A stretch of 35,187 nt of DNA from Rubrivivax sp. (GTDB lineage Bacteria > Pseudomonadota > Gammaproteobacteria > Burkholderiales > Burkholderiaceae_C). The translations under genes were made by a program, and so were the position numbers. The stretch is from NCBI GenBank assembly GCA_026125665.1, contig JAHCKS010000052.1:1-35187 (forward strand), written 5' to 3'. A model generated the notes under the pieces. The model ran no database searches and was not told the DNA's origin. It worked only from the letters and a program-made list of their open reading frames with translations. This document shows, piece by piece, positions 9,289 through 18,846 of the stretch. Within the stretch, counting starts at the first letter, position 1. Each line of letters begins with the position of its first letter.

Positions 9289-10575
9289 ATGCAAGACCAT
9301 CCCGTGCTGGGCCAGGTGGCCCTGGGCTACAGCCCGATGATCGACCGCCAGCGCAAGGTCGTCGCGACCCGGCTGACCGTCTTCCCGCAGCAGCCCGACG
9401 CGGTGCCCGACGCCGCGGCGCTGCTGCGCGCGCTGCAGGACGTCTGGCCCGCCGAGACCGGCGACGAGCCGCTGAAGCTGACGCTGCGCCCGCTGGACCC
9501 GGCCGCGGTGGCGGTGTCCAAGGGGGCCGCAGCGGCGGGGCCGGCGCCGCGCGGCCTGGTCTCGCTGAACCTGGCCGGCGAGGGCCTGCTGCGCGCCGTG
9601 ATGGCCGCCGCCCCGGCGCCGCAGCTGATGATCGAGGTGCCGGCCTTCATGGCGGGCGACCCGGCCCATGCGCCGCTGCTGCGCGAGCTGCGCGTGGCCG
9701 GCAGCGTGCTGCTGATCAAGGGCCGCCCGCTGGCTCCGCTGCCGGCCGAGGTGCTGGGCTGCTTCTCGCATTCCATCGTCGATGTCTCCGAGGAGCGGCG
9801 CACCGGCGCGCAGAGCTCGGACCACAAGCGCAGCATCAGCACCGTGCAGTCGGGCACGCGCACCGTGGCCGATGTCACGGCCGCCTTCGAGCGCGGCGCC
9901 GTCGCCGTGCTGGGCTGGCCCTTCGACGACCCGCTGCCCAAGTCCAGCGGCCGCAGCCGCATCCCGACCGACGTCAGCACCGTGATGGAGCTCATGCAGG
10001 GTGTCGAGCGCGAGGACCCGGTGCCCAAGCTGGAAGCCGTGCTCAAGCGCGACCCCACGCTGGCCTTCCGGCTGATGCGCTACCTGAACTCGCCGGCCTT
10101 CGGCCTCAGCGTGGAGATCAACTCCTTCAGCCACGCCCTGATGCTGCTGGGCTACAACCGGCTCAAGCGCTGGCTGGCGGTGCTGCTGGCGACCTCGGTC
10201 AAGTCGGCCAACGCGCACCCGCTGATGCACGCCGCGGTGCGCCGCGGCCTGCTGATGGAGGAGCTGGCCAAGACCCAGGCCGACCCCGAGCTGCGCGGCG
10301 AGATGTTCATCTGCGGCGTCTTCTCGCTGCTCGACCGCCTGCTGGAGCAGCCCTTCGCCGAGCTGCTGGGCAACGTGCCGGTGCCCGAGCGCGTGCAGCA
10401 GGCGCTGCGCGGCGACGGCGGCCCGTTCCAGCCCTTCCTGGACCTCGTGCAGGCCATCGAGCAGGAGTCGGTCTTCGACATCCGCGAGTGCACCGAGCGG
10501 CTGCTGCTGGGCCCGGCGGAGGTCAACCGCGCGCTGCTCGCCGCACTGCAGTCGGCGCGGCAGATCGACGGATGA
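9289..10575 (+). CDS. HDOD signalling protein with degenerate EAL-like N-terminal half
   Basis: The 428-residue cytoplasmic protein has the layout of the YuxH/CdgJ-type family. About residues 1-190 form an EAL-like fold in which no EAL, DDFG or other catalytic motif is visible. About residues 195-400 form an HDOD domain ([46 protein letters not shown] ... [20 protein letters not shown]). Proteins of this layout act through protein contacts rather than c-di-GMP hydrolysis, and CdgJ-type members affect motility; a motility role here is inference from the flgL neighbour. The stop overlaps the next gene's start (ATGA at 10572), so it is coupled to the PAS kinase. Confidence 0.85.
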   Translation: MQDHPVLGQVALGYSPMIDRQRKVVATRLTVFPQQPDAVPDAAALLRALQDVWPAETGDEPLKLTLRPLDPAAVAVSKGAAAAGPAPRGLVSLNLAGEGLLRAVMAAAPAPQLMIEVPAFMAGDPAHAPLLRELRVAGSVLLIKGRPLAPLPAEVLGCFSHSIVDVSEERRTGAQSSDHKRSISTVQSGTRTVADVTAAFERGAVAVLGWPFDDPLPKSSGRSRIPTDVSTVMELMQGVEREDPVPKLEAVLKRDPTLAFRLMRYLNSPAFGLSVEINSFSHALMLLGYNRLKRWLAVLLATSVKSANAHPLMHAAVRRGLLMEELAKTQADPELRGEMFICGVFSLLDRLLEQPFAELLGNVPVPERVQQALRGDGGPFQPFLDLVQAIEQESVFDIRECTERLLLGPAEVNRALLAALQSARQIDG

Positions 10576-13500
10576 ACGCCCCCTGGGCCGGGGCGTCCCG
10601 GCCCGCCCCCGAGGGCGGATCGGGTCCCCAGGCGCCGGCGGAGCGACCCGGGACGCCAACGGCGGCGGGGCTGCGCGGCAGCGCCGTGCAGCCGGCGCTG
10701 CCGTCCGCCGGGGCCGACGCGCTGCCGCCGCTGCTGCTGCAGGCGCCGGTGCCGGTGCTGCTGCAGGGCGCGGACTTCCGCATCGTCGACGTCAACGAGG
10801 CCTTCGCGGCACTGCTGGCGCTGCCGCGTGCGCGGCTGGTCGGCCGCGACCCGATCGACCTGCAGCCGGCGGAGGACCGCGAGGCCTGGCGCCTCGTGCG
10901 CCAGGAGCTCGCGCAGGCGCTGCGCCGCGGCGAGGCGCCGGCGCCGGTGCAGCGGCGGCTGGTCGACGCCGCCGGGCACGAGCGCTGGTTCAGCGTCAGC
11001 GCCGCCGCCGCCGGCGCGCCCGGCGGGCCGCCGCGCTGGCTGAGCGTGTGGCACGAGCACACCGCCGAGGTCGTTGCGCGCGAGCAGGCGCGGCGTGCGC
11101 AGGACGAACTGGCACAGTGGTTCGAGCTCAGCGGCACCGGCATGCTGGTCTACGACGCGGAAGGGCTGATCCTGCGCTGCAACACCGCGCTCGAGGCGCT
11201 GGTCGACCAGGTGCCCGAGTCGCTGGCCGACGCGGCGCCCGAACTGCAGGCCCTGCTCGGCTGGGACGGCGGCGCACCGGCGGCGGCCCTGGTGCCCGGC
11301 GCGCCGGTGCTCGAGCGCCAGGCCCTGGTGCCGGCGGCCGACGGGCGCCGCCGGCGGCTGTCCGCGCGCCTGTCCTGCCATGGCGGCGACGGCGCCGGCC
11401 GCCGCGTGATGGCCGTCGTGCAGGACCGCAGCGCCGAGGACGAGCGCGACCTCGCGCAGCTCGAGATCGGCATGCTGATGAATACCGCCAGCGTCGGCGT
11501 CGCGACCTACGACCCGGCGCGCGGCTGGCTGGCGCCGCCGCGCGGCAGCGCCGACGCCGGCGGCGGGGGCGGCGCCGGGGCCGGTGCCGCGAAGGGCGGC
11601 GCGCTGCTGGGCATCAGCCGCGAGCTCGTCGACGCCGACTCGCTGCCCGAGTACGAACGCCTGCAGCGTGCGCTGCGCGGCGGCCAGCGCACCGAGGTGC
11701 GCTATGCCGTGCGCCACCCCGAGCTCGGCCTGCGCTGGCTGCTCACGCGCGTCGAGCCCGGCGCGCTGGCCGGCGGCCGCACGACGACCTCGGTGGTGAC
11801 GCTGGACGTCACCGAGCAGGAGACGGCGCAGCGCCGCAACGAGCAGTTGCTGCGCGAGCTGACGACCATCCTGGACAGCTCCACCGCCGGCATCGCCTAC
11901 CTGCGCGGGCCACTGCTGGTGCGCTGCAACCGGCGCTTCGAGCGCATGCTGGGCTTCGAGCCCGGCGCGGCGGCCGGGGCCTCGCTGCAGGAGATCTTCG
12001 GCCGCGCCTTCGGGCCGCTGGACGGCGTGCGCGAGGCGCTGGAGGCGCTGACCCAGGGCCGTCCGTTCGAGGCCGAGCTGCCGCTGGACGGCGGCGTCGG
12101 CGCCGGCCAGTGGTATTCGCTGTCGGTGCGCCGCGCCACGCCGGAAGGCGAGAGCGCCGAGGCCGTCGCGGTACTGACCGACATCACGCGGCTGAAGACG
12201 CAGCAGGCCGAGCTGGAGCGGCTGCTGCGCGACCGCGAGCTGATGTTCAGCCTGTCCGAGGTCGGCATCGTCTACCAGCGCGGCGCGCGCATCGAGCGCG
12301 CCAACCAGGCGATGGCCGACCTGACCGGCTGGTCCAGCACCGAGCTCGCGACGCTGGACGCCGCCGAGCTGCACGAGAGCGCACGCGACTGCGTGGACTT
12401 CGAGGCGCGCGTCGCGCGCGGCCTGCGCGAGCAGGGCCGTTATGTCGCCGAGCGGCGGCTGCGCCGGCGCGATGGCAGCCTGATCTGGGTCCAGGTCGCG
12501 GTGCGGCCGGTCGACGCCGACGACGCCGACGCCGGCGTCATCAGCAGCTTCGTCGACGTCGACGAGCGCCGCCGCGCACGGCAGACGCTGGCCGTGCAGG
12601 CCGAGCGCACGCGCGCGATCCTGAACTCGGTGCTGGTCGGCATCGTCACCGTGTCCGAGCGCGGCATCGAGTGGATGAACCGCTCGGCGCGGCGCATGTT
12701 CGGCGGCGAACTGGCGGACTTCGTCGGCGAGCCGATCAGCATCGTCGCCACCCCCGAGGCCGAGCACCCGCTGCGCCGCACCGACTGGCTGCAGAGCCTG
12801 CAGCCCGGACGCGCCGAGACCTTCGAGTGCCGGCTGACGGCACGCGACGGGCGCGAGTTCTGGGTCGTCGGCAACGCGGTGCTGACCAGCCGCCCGGGCG
12901 GCGAGGGGGGCCACGAGCTGACCTTCGCGCTGCTGGACATCGAGCGCCGCCGCCAGGCCGAGGTGCACATCGCGCAGGCCCAGGCCTCGCTGCGGCGCGT
13001 GATCGAGACGGCGCCGCTGGCGATCGCGCTGTTCGACGCGCGCGGCCTGCGCGTGCAGCAGATCAACCAGACCGCCGGCAGCCTGTTCGGCCGCGACCCG
13101 CAGGCCCTGCTGGGCCTGTCGCTGGCCGAGGCGGCGCCGCCGGCGCTGGCCGAGGCGCTGCGCGGCTGGCTGCACGAGGCCGCCGCGGCCGGGCAGGGCG
13201 CGCAGCACGAGTGGCGCGAACCCGTCGCCGACGGCGCCGACGGCGCGCGCGTGTGGGACTGCCGCATCGCGCCGCTGGACGACGGCAGCGGCGCGGTCAC
13301 CCAGCTGCTGCTGGTGGCCAGCGACGTGACCGAGCAGCGCGCCGCCGAGCAGGCGCGGCTGGCCGCGGCGATCGCGCAGCGCGAGGTGCTGGTGCGCGAG
13401 GTGCACCATCGCATCAAGAACAACCTGCAGGGCGTGGCCGGGCTGCTGCAGCAGACGGCGCAGCGCCGGCCCGAGGTCGCGACCGTGCTGACCGAGGCGG

Positions 13501-13988
13501 TCGGCCAGGTGCAGGCCATCGCGCAGGTCTACGGGCTGCAGGTCGGCAGCGGCGGTCCGCTGCCGCTGGCCGATCTGCTGCGCGCCATCGCCGGCTCGGT
13601 GCAGCGCACCTTCGGCCGCACGATCGAGGTCGCGGTCGACGGCGAGGTGCCGCACCTGCTGCCGGAGGCCGAATCGATCCCGGTCGCGCTGACCGTCAAC
13701 GAACTGCTGACCAACGCCATCAAGCACGGCGACGGCAGCGCCGTGCGCTGCGGCGTCGCCGTGGCCGGTGCGCCAGGCGAGGACGGCGCGGCGGTGCGGC
13801 TGCGCATCGCCGGACGCGGCCGCCTGCCCGAGGGCTTCGACCTCTCGCGGCTGCGCGGCGGCGTGTCCGGGCTCGGCCTCGTGCGTGCGCTGCTGCCCCG
13901 GCGCAGCGCCTCGCTGACCCTCGTGCAGGAGGGCGAGGACGTGGTCGCGACGGTCGAGCTGCGGCCGCCCGGCGTGCGCCTGCCCTGA
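10572..13988 (+). CDS. Cytoplasmic multi-PAS sensor histidine kinase, HisKA_2 type
   Basis: The 1138-residue protein has no evident membrane segment. A low-complexity N-terminus (1-45) is followed by about seven PAS-like modules (roughly 50-165, 175-290, 300-420, 430-545, 555-665, 675-790, 800-925). The phosphoacceptor helix is [12 protein letters not shown] (His945/His946), the HisKA_2 signature. An ATPase region follows with N-box [15 protein letters not shown] and a final [10 protein letters not shown]. The G1 box that should read DxGxG is AGRGR (1080-1084), so ATP binding may be altered. HisKA_2 kinases typically pair with ANTAR response regulators, and one follows at 14056. Start ATG 10572 overlaps the preceding stop. 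The ligand is unknown. Confidence 0.88.
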   Translation: MNAPWAGASRPAPEGGSGPQAPAERPGTPTAAGLRGSAVQPALPSAGADALPPLLLQAPVPVLLQGADFRIVDVNEAFAALLALPRARLVGRDPIDLQPAEDREAWRLVRQELAQALRRGEAPAPVQRRLVDAAGHERWFSVSAAAAGAPGGPPRWLSVWHEHTAEVVAREQARRAQDELAQWFELSGTGMLVYDAEGLILRCNTALEALVDQVPESLADAAPELQALLGWDGGAPAAALVPGAPVLERQALVPAADGRRRRLSARLSCHGGDGAGRRVMAVVQDRSAEDERDLAQLEIGMLMNTASVGVATYDPARGWLAPPRGSADAGGGGGAGAGAAKGGALLGISRELVDADSLPEYERLQRALRGGQRTEVRYAVRHPELGLRWLLTRVEPGALAGGRTTTSVVTLDVTEQETAQRRNEQLLRELTTILDSSTAGIAYLRGPLLVRCNRRFERMLGFEPGAAAGASLQEIFGRAFGPLDGVREALEALTQGRPFEAELPLDGGVGAGQWYSLSVRRATPEGESAEAVAVLTDITRLKTQQAELERLLRDRELMFSLSEVGIVYQRGARIERANQAMADLTGWSSTELATLDAAELHESARDCVDFEARVARGLREQGRYVAERRLRRRDGSLIWVQVAVRPVDADDADAGVISSFVDVDERRRARQTLAVQAERTRAILNSVLVGIVTVSERGIEWMNRSARRMFGGELADFVGEPISIVATPEAEHPLRRTDWLQSLQPGRAETFECRLTARDGREFWVVGNAVLTSRPGGEGGHELTFALLDIERRRQAEVHIAQAQASLRRVIETAPLAIALFDARGLRVQQINQTAGSLFGRDPQALLGLSLAEAAPPALAEALRGWLHEAAAAGQGAQHEWREPVADGADGARVWDCRIAPLDDGSGAVTQLLLVASDVTEQRAAEQARLAAAIAQREVLVREVHHRIKNNLQGVAGLLQQTAQRRPEVATVLTEAVGQVQAIAQVYGLQVGSGGPLPLADLLRAIAGSVQRTFGRTIEVAVDGEVPHLLPEAESIPVALTVNELLTNAIKHGDGSAVRCGVAVAGAPGEDGAAVRLRIAGRGRLPEGFDLSRLRGGVSGLGLVRALLPRRSASLTLVQEGEDVVATVELRPPGVRLP
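10578..10640. repeat. Divergent REP-like GC repeat inside the kinase 5' end
   Basis: CCCCCTGGGCCGGGG, then GTCCCGGCCCG, then CCCCCGAGGGCGG repeats the layout of the 1808-1880 element (C-run, G-run, symmetrical centre, C-run-GA-G-run). Here it is read as codons and gives residues about 3-23 of the kinase ([17 protein letters not shown]). Similarity was judged by eye only. Confidence 0.3.
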
Positions 13989-14043
13989 CGCGCCGCGCGG
14001 GCGCGCGGCCGCCGCCGGCCGCGGCATCGTGCACCGCTTCGTT

Positions 14044-14049
14044 CACAAT
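14044..14049 (+). promoter_or_regulatory. Candidate -10 element for the ANTAR regulator
   Basis: CACAAT lies six bases before the ATG at 14056. Its position would place the transcription start at or next to the start codon, giving a leaderless or near-leaderless message. No convincing -35 box is visible, so this is a weak call. Confidence 0.3.
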
Positions 14050-14055
14050 GGACCG

Positions 14056-14682
14056 ATGGGCGAGAGCACAGTCAGCGACGGCGCGCCGGCCGGCGCCAAG
14101 GGCCGCATCCTGGTCGTCGACGACGACCGCCTGGTGCTGGCCACCGTGACGCACGGCCTGGCCGAGGCCGGCTACGAGGTCATCGACGCGGACAACGGCG
14201 ACGACGCCATCCTGCTGGCGCGCGAGCACCGCCCGCAGCTGGCGCTGCTGGACATCCGCATGGAAGGCAAGAGCGGCTTCGACGTCGCGGCGACGCTGCG
14301 CGATGCCTACCGCATCCCCTTCATGTTCCTCTCCGCGTTCTCCGACGAGGCCACGGTGGCCGAGGTGCAGCGTCTGGGCGCGCTCGCCTACCTCGTGAAG
14401 CCGCTCGACGTGGGGCAGATCGTGCCGGGTGTCGAGGCAGCCTTCGCGCGCATCCAGGCCGAGCCCGGCCTCGGCGGCGCGGCCTCACCGGCGCCGCGCG
14501 ATGCGCTGGCCGACCCGCTGCCGCTGGCCGTGGGCATCCTGATGCATCGTCACTCGCTGACCCGCACGCAGGCCTTCGCGCGGCTGCAGCGGCTGGCCAC
14601 CGAACTGGGCATCAGCGCGCAGGCGCAGGCCGATCGACTGCTTTCGGCCGTGGAGGAGCTCGCCCGCAGCGGCGAGGGCTGA
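14056..14682 (+). CDS. Response regulator with REC and ANTAR (RNA-binding antiterminator) domains
   Basis: The 208-residue product has a receiver domain (about 15-130: ILVVDDDRLVL, phosphoacceptor Asp66 in LALLDIRMEGKSG, Lys in YLVKPLD). It ends in an ANTAR domain (about 150-205: LAVGILMHRHSLTRTQAFARLQRLATELGISAQAQADRLL). ANTAR regulators such as AmiR, NasT and EutV bind paired hairpins in nascent RNA and prevent termination when active. The adjacent HisKA_2 kinase is the likely partner, as with EutW/EutV. The ATG at 14056 was preferred to the GTG at 14029 because the extra residues are not REC-like. Its RNA target is not evident here. Confidence 0.9.
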   Translation: MGESTVSDGAPAGAKGRILVVDDDRLVLATVTHGLAEAGYEVIDADNGDDAILLAREHRPQLALLDIRMEGKSGFDVAATLRDAYRIPFMFLSAFSDEATVAEVQRLGALAYLVKPLDVGQIVPGVEAAFARIQAEPGLGGAASPAPRDALADPLPLAVGILMHRHSLTRTQAFARLQRLATELGISAQAQADRLLSAVEELARSGEG

Positions 14683-14696
14683 CCCGGACGCCGGCG

Positions 14697-14710
14697 GGCG
14701 CCCGGGCGCC
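14697..14710. terminator. GC palindrome between convergent genes
   Basis: The perfect 14-bp palindrome GGCGCCCGGGCGCC abuts the stop codon of the - strand kinase and lies 14 bases after the + strand ANTAR regulator. The position suits a two-way transcript end, but no T-run is present on either side. Confidence 0.35.
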
Positions 14711-15961
14711 TCAGCCCAGCGTGAACGTGAACGTGGCGCCCTGGCCCGGTCGGCCCTCGGCCCAGATGTCGCCACCATGCCGGCGCACGATGCGCCGCAC
14801 CGACGCCAGGCCGACGCCGTGGCCGGGGAAGTCGTTGGCGCTGTGCAGCCGCTGGAACAGGCCGAAGAGGCGTTCGGCCGAGCGCATGTCGAAGCCCGCG
14901 CCGTTGTCCGACACCTGGAACGCGCGTTCACCACCATGCACGGCGGCGCGCACGGCGATGCGGGCGGCCTCGGTGCGTGCGGTGTACTTCCAGGCGTTGC
15001 CGAGCAGGTTCTCGAGCACCAGGCGCAGCAGCGTCGGGTCGCCGCTGGCCGCGAGGTCGGGCTCGATCTCCACCTGCACGGCGCGCGCGGCATTGCCGCG
15101 CCGGAGGTCGTCGACGACGAAGTGCGCGATCTGCGACAGGTCCACCGGCTGCCGCGCCAGCGGCTGCGCCGACAGGCGCGCCATCGTCAGCAGCGCGTCG
15201 ATCATCAGGTTCATGCGTGCGGCCGCGCCGAGCACGCGGTCGAGGTGCTCGTTGCCGATGCGGTCCAGGTGCGTGCCGTAGTCCTCCTTGACGATGCGCG
15301 TGAAACCCTCGACGACGCGGACCGGCGCGCGCAGGTCGTGCGACAGCGTCGAGCCGAAGATGTCGCCCTCGGTGGCGCCGCCGGCGACCTGCATCAGCAG
15401 GTAGCGCGGCGGCGCGCCGGCAGGGCCCGACAGCATGGCCAGGCGCCAGCCGTCGAAGGTGGTGGCCTGCGCCGGCCGCAGGGACTCGAGCGCGCCGCGG
15501 CTGGCCGGGCTGAGGCCCGCCAGCGTCTCCAGCGGCGACCCCGCACCGGCATGCGGCCACAACGCACGTGCCGGCGCGTTGAGTGCGGCCAGCGCCAGGC
15601 CCTGCGGCTGGCGCTCGGCCACGAAGGCGACGCCGGCCATCGCGTCGACCACCTCCTGGGCATCGAAGCGCAGGGACGTGCTGCCGCCGGCGCGGGCGGC
15701 CTCCAGTGCGGCCGCGGCCGTCTCGGGCGCGACCGGCCCATCGCGGCGGCGCAAGCGTCCGAGCAGCCAGCCCCACGCGAAGAACGCCACGGCGCAGGCG
15801 ACGAAGGCGACCGTGACGAAGAGCCAGGGGCCCTCGGCGGCGCTGCCGGCGCCGGCGGCGACGCTGCCGAAGGCGCCTTCGCCCGCGAAGGCGGCCGTTG
15901 CGGCCGCGATCGGTGCGGCGCGCCGCCGGGTCGGGCGGACAGACTGCAGGCGGCGCGACAT
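14711..15961 (-). CDS. Membrane-anchored sensor histidine kinase
   Basis: The 416-residue product has an Arg-rich N-terminus and at least one membrane helix (about 50-75, GPWLFVTVAFVACAVAFFAWGWLLG). A PAS-like region follows (about 95-190), then HisKA with the H-box TLSHDLRAPVRVVEGF. The ATPase domain is complete (N-box LVLENLLGNAWKYT, G1 VSDNGAGFD, F-box LFGLFQRLHSANDF, G2 GHGVGLASVRRIV). This is the phytochrome-kinase-like subclass of HisKA. Start ATG 15961 lies just after a good -10 box, and longer upstream starts overlap the divergent promoter region. The Hpt gene at 16149 on the other strand may receive its phosphate. Confidence 0.9.
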   Translation of the reverse strand: MSRRLQSVRPTRRRAAPIAAATAAFAGEGAFGSVAAGAGSAAEGPWLFVTVAFVACAVAFFAWGWLLGRLRRRDGPVAPETAAAALEAARAGGSTSLRFDAQEVVDAMAGVAFVAERQPQGLALAALNAPARALWPHAGAGSPLETLAGLSPASRGALESLRPAQATTFDGWRLAMLSGPAGAPPRYLLMQVAGGATEGDIFGSTLSHDLRAPVRVVEGFTRIVKEDYGTHLDRIGNEHLDRVLGAAARMNLMIDALLTMARLSAQPLARQPVDLSQIAHFVVDDLRRGNAARAVQVEIEPDLAASGDPTLLRLVLENLLGNAWKYTARTEAARIAVRAAVHGGERAFQVSDNGAGFDMRSAERLFGLFQRLHSANDFPGHGVGLASVRRIVRRHGGDIWAEGRPGQGATFTFTLG

Positions 15962-15969
15962 GGCGAGAA

Positions 15970-15975
15970 ATTGTA
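15970..15975 (-). promoter_or_regulatory. -10 element of the membrane kinase
   Basis: On the - strand TACAAT ends eight bases before the ATG at 15961. It is a 5/6 match to TATAAT. No good -35 box is visible in the GC-rich upstream. The spacing implies a very short or absent 5' leader. Confidence 0.45.
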
Positions 15976-16148
15976 CGAAGCAGCCCCCCGGCGACCGGCC
16001 GGCCGCGCACCTCAAGTTCGCACGCCATGGGCCGAAACAGGCCGCATGTCGGCGCACCACGCGCCGGGCCGCGGTGCGTGGACAATCCCCGGTCCGATGC
16101 AACGCCGGCTCAGCCGCCGCCTGCCTTGCCCGCTCCGAGCCACCTTCG

Positions 16149-16529
16149 ATGACTTCCGCCACGCCCCAACCCGCCAGCGCCGCGCAGGCGCTGGACGAAG
16201 GCGCGCTGGCGCGGCTGCGCGAGCTCGACCCGGACGGCCAGCGCGGCGTCGTCTCCCGCGTGCTCACGGCGTACGAAACCGCCTTGCTGCGCCAGCTGGA
16301 CCAGCTGCGAGAGCATCTGCCCGCCCCACGCACCGACGCGCTGGCGATGCTGGCGCACACGCTGAAGTCCTCGTCGGCGAGCGTCGGCGCGCTGGCGCTG
16401 GCTCGCGCCTGTGAGGCGCTGGAGCAACGCGTGCGCCAGGGGGCTCAGGCACAAACCCACGATGTGGCCGAGTTGCTGGCCCTGGGCGAGGCAGCCCTCG
16501 CGGCGGCGCGCACTATCCTGCGCCGCTGA
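16149..16529 (+). CDS. Hpt (histidine phosphotransfer) protein
   Basis: This small helical protein of 126 residues carries the Hpt motif MLAHTLKSSSASVGALAL, with His70 as the phosphate carrier. Free Hpt proteins shuttle phosphate between a hybrid kinase's receiver and a final response regulator. It sits 13 bases upstream of the REC-PAS-GGDEF-EAL gene, whose REC domain is the obvious partner, and is divergent from a histidine kinase. The ATG at 16149 gives a normal Hpt N-terminus; the frame is open upstream but without family support. A GACAAT at 16081 is a possible -10. Confidence 0.88.
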   Translation: MTSATPQPASAAQALDEGALARLRELDPDGQRGVVSRVLTAYETALLRQLDQLREHLPAPRTDALAMLAHTLKSSSASVGALALARACEALEQRVRQGAQAQTHDVAELLALGEAALAAARTILRR

Positions 16530-16542
16530 CCGGTCATCGGCC

Positions 16543-18789
16543 ATGACGAGCACGACCCAATCCGCGTACGACGACCTGCCCGAGCGCCCCCAGGTGCTGC
16601 TGGTCGACGACGACGAGGTCAACCTGCTGCTGACCGCCATCGCGTTGCGCGAGCGCGGCTTCGAGATCGCCGAGGCGGCCAGCGGCGAGAAGGCCCTGGC
16701 GCTGCTGGAACAGCGCCTGCCCGACATCGTCGTGCTCGATGCCATCATGCCCGGGCTCGACGGGTTCGAGACCTGCCGCCGCCTGCGCCGCCTGGCCGGC
16801 TGCGAGAACGTGCCGGTGCTGATGCTCACGGGCCTCGACGACGACGCGTCGATCGAGCGGGCCTACGAGGCCGGTGCCACCGACTTCTTCGTCAAGGCGG
16901 CGCAGTGGAGCCTGCTGGCCGGGCGCCTGCGTTACCTGCTGCGCAGCGCCCGCACGCGCATCGAGCTGGAGCGGCGCAAGTCGGAGCTGGCGCGCGCGCA
17001 GGACCTGGCGCGCATGGGCAGCTTCGAGTGGAGGCGCAGCAACACGCACGGCGTGCTGCTGTCGGTGGAGGCGCTGCGCGTGTGCGGCTTCGGCCCGCAC
17101 GAGGACGTGGGCGTGCGGCGGCTGCTGCGCATGGTGCCGGCGGACGAGCGGCGCGCGCTGCTGCGCACGCTGCACGCGGCGCTGCGCCAGAGCGCGATCG
17201 TCGCGGTGGACGTGCCGCTGGCGCTGCGCGACGGCCGCCAGCGCGTCGTGCGGGTCGAGGCCGAGCCGGAGTTCGACGAGCACGGCCATGGCGCCGGCTA
17301 CACCGGCATCCTGCAGGACGTGACCGACCGGCGCCAGGCCGAGGACAAGATCCGCCACCTGGCCAACTTCGACTCGCTCACCGGCCTGCCGAACCGCCGC
17401 CAGCTGATCTGGCGGGCCGAACGTGCGCTCGACGTGGCGCGACGCATGCAGCACCAGTGCGCGCTGCTGCTGATCGACCTCGACCGCTTCAAGAACATCA
17501 ACGACACGCTCGGCCACAGCGCCGGCGACGACCTGCTCGTGGAGGTGGCGCGCCGGCTGCGTGCCTGCGTGCGCCACAGCGACCAGGTGATGGAGGGCAC
17601 CATCGACAGTGTCGGCAGCCGCTCGCACCGGGCGCTGGAGGCCGTCGGGCGCCTGGGCGGCGACGAGTTCGTGGCCCTGCTGCCCGAGGTGGCCGAAGAC
17701 ACCGACGCCGAGGCCGTGGCGCGGCGCATGCTGGAGGCGCTGCGCGACCCCATCTTCCTCGGCGGGCAGGAGTGTTTCGTCACCGCCAGCGTCGGCGTGG
17801 CGCTCTACCCGCGCGACGGCCAGACGGTGGTCGACCTGCTGCGCAACGCCGACGTCGCGATGTACTCGGTGAAGGCGCAGGGCAAGAACGCCACCGCCGT
17901 GTACAGCCCGCACCTGGCGGGCCGCGGGCGCGAGAAGCTCGAGCTCGAGTCGGCGCTGTTCCGCGCCATCGAGCGCAACGAGCTCGTGCTGCACTACCAG
18001 CCGAAGATCGACGTGCGCGCCTCGCGCATGGTCGGCGCCGAGGCGCTGATGCGCTGGCAGCGCGGCGGCAAGCTGGTGCCGCCGGGCGAGTTCATCCCGC
18101 TGGCCGAGGACACCGGCCTCATCGTGCCGCTGTCCGAGTGGGCGCTGCGCGAGGCGGCACGCCAGGCGCGTCAGTGGCAGCAGCAGTTCGGCTTCGACGA
18201 CGCGATCGCAGTCAACCTGCCGACGCACATGTTCGAGCGCAGCGACCTGGTGGAGCACATCCACGAGTGCGTCACCGCGGTCAACGTGCCGCACCGCTCG
18301 ATCCGCCTCGAGATCACCGAGGACAACCTGATGAAGGAATTGCAGAACGTGATTCCTTCGCTGCACCGGCTCAACGAGATCGGCGTCGAGATCGCGATCG
18401 ACGACTTCGGCACCGGGTACTCGTCGCTGGCCTACCTGACGACGCTGCCGATCTCCGAGCTGAAGATCGACCGCAGCTTCGTACGCGACCTGGGCATCAC
18501 GCCGCAGAGCTCGGCGGTGGTGTCGGCCATCATCGCGCTGGCCCGCGCACTCGGCCTGCGCGTCGTCGCCGAAGGCGTGGAGACGCTGCGCCAGATGGAG
18601 GTGCTGCACCGCCTGGGCTGCACGGTGATGCAGGGTTTCCTCTTCAGCCGCGCCGTCGTGCCCGAGGAGCTGACGCGCTGGCTCGAGCAGACCGTGCTGC
18701 CGCGCAAGGCGCCGTGGATCGGCGCCGCGGTCGAGGCCGAGGCGGGCGCGCTGGCCGAGGTGCCCGGCGTCGTGCGGCGCTACCGCTGA
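16543..18789 (+). CDS. Response regulator with REC-PAS-GGDEF-EAL (c-di-GMP turnover)
   Basis: This 748-residue bifunctional c-di-GMP enzyme or regulator has four domains. REC spans about 20-140, with Asp66 in VVLDAIMPG and the switch Lys in FFVKAAQW. A PAS-like segment covers about 150-265. GGDEF spans 275-450, with intact GGDEF at 372-376. EAL spans 460-725, with EALMRW at 500, LEITED, IDDFGTGYSSL, LKIDRSF and EGVET. Both catalytic motif sets look intact, so it could make and degrade c-di-GMP. A 19-residue insertion (about 349-367) separates the usual I-site position from GGDEF. It follows the Hpt gene by 13 bases. Confidence 0.93.
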   Translation: MTSTTQSAYDDLPERPQVLLVDDDEVNLLLTAIALRERGFEIAEAASGEKALALLEQRLPDIVVLDAIMPGLDGFETCRRLRRLAGCENVPVLMLTGLDDDASIERAYEAGATDFFVKAAQWSLLAGRLRYLLRSARTRIELERRKSELARAQDLARMGSFEWRRSNTHGVLLSVEALRVCGFGPHEDVGVRRLLRMVPADERRALLRTLHAALRQSAIVAVDVPLALRDGRQRVVRVEAEPEFDEHGHGAGYTGILQDVTDRRQAEDKIRHLANFDSLTGLPNRRQLIWRAERALDVARRMQHQCALLLIDLDRFKNINDTLGHSAGDDLLVEVARRLRACVRHSDQVMEGTIDSVGSRSHRALEAVGRLGGDEFVALLPEVAEDTDAEAVARRMLEALRDPIFLGGQECFVTASVGVALYPRDGQTVVDLLRNADVAMYSVKAQGKNATAVYSPHLAGRGREKLELESALFRAIERNELVLHYQPKIDVRASRMVGAEALMRWQRGGKLVPPGEFIPLAEDTGLIVPLSEWALREAARQARQWQQQFGFDDAIAVNLPTHMFERSDLVEHIHECVTAVNVPHRSIRLEITEDNLMKELQNVIPSLHRLNEIGVEIAIDDFGTGYSSLAYLTTLPISELKIDRSFVRDLGITPQSSAVVSAIIALARALGLRVVAEGVETLRQMEVLHRLGCTVMQGFLFSRAVVPEELTRWLEQTVLPRKAPWIGAAVEAEAGALAEVPGVVRRYR

Positions 18790-18846
18790 GGCGCTGGCGG
18801 CCGCTCGCGCCCCGCCGGGAAGCGTCCGCGCAGAAGGCACGAGACC

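Noticed and set aside
10152-14027. Long - strand open frame (1291 codons) opposite the PAS kinase
   Set aside because: The + strand has PAS, H-box and N-box motifs. The - strand product is low-complexity and matches nothing.
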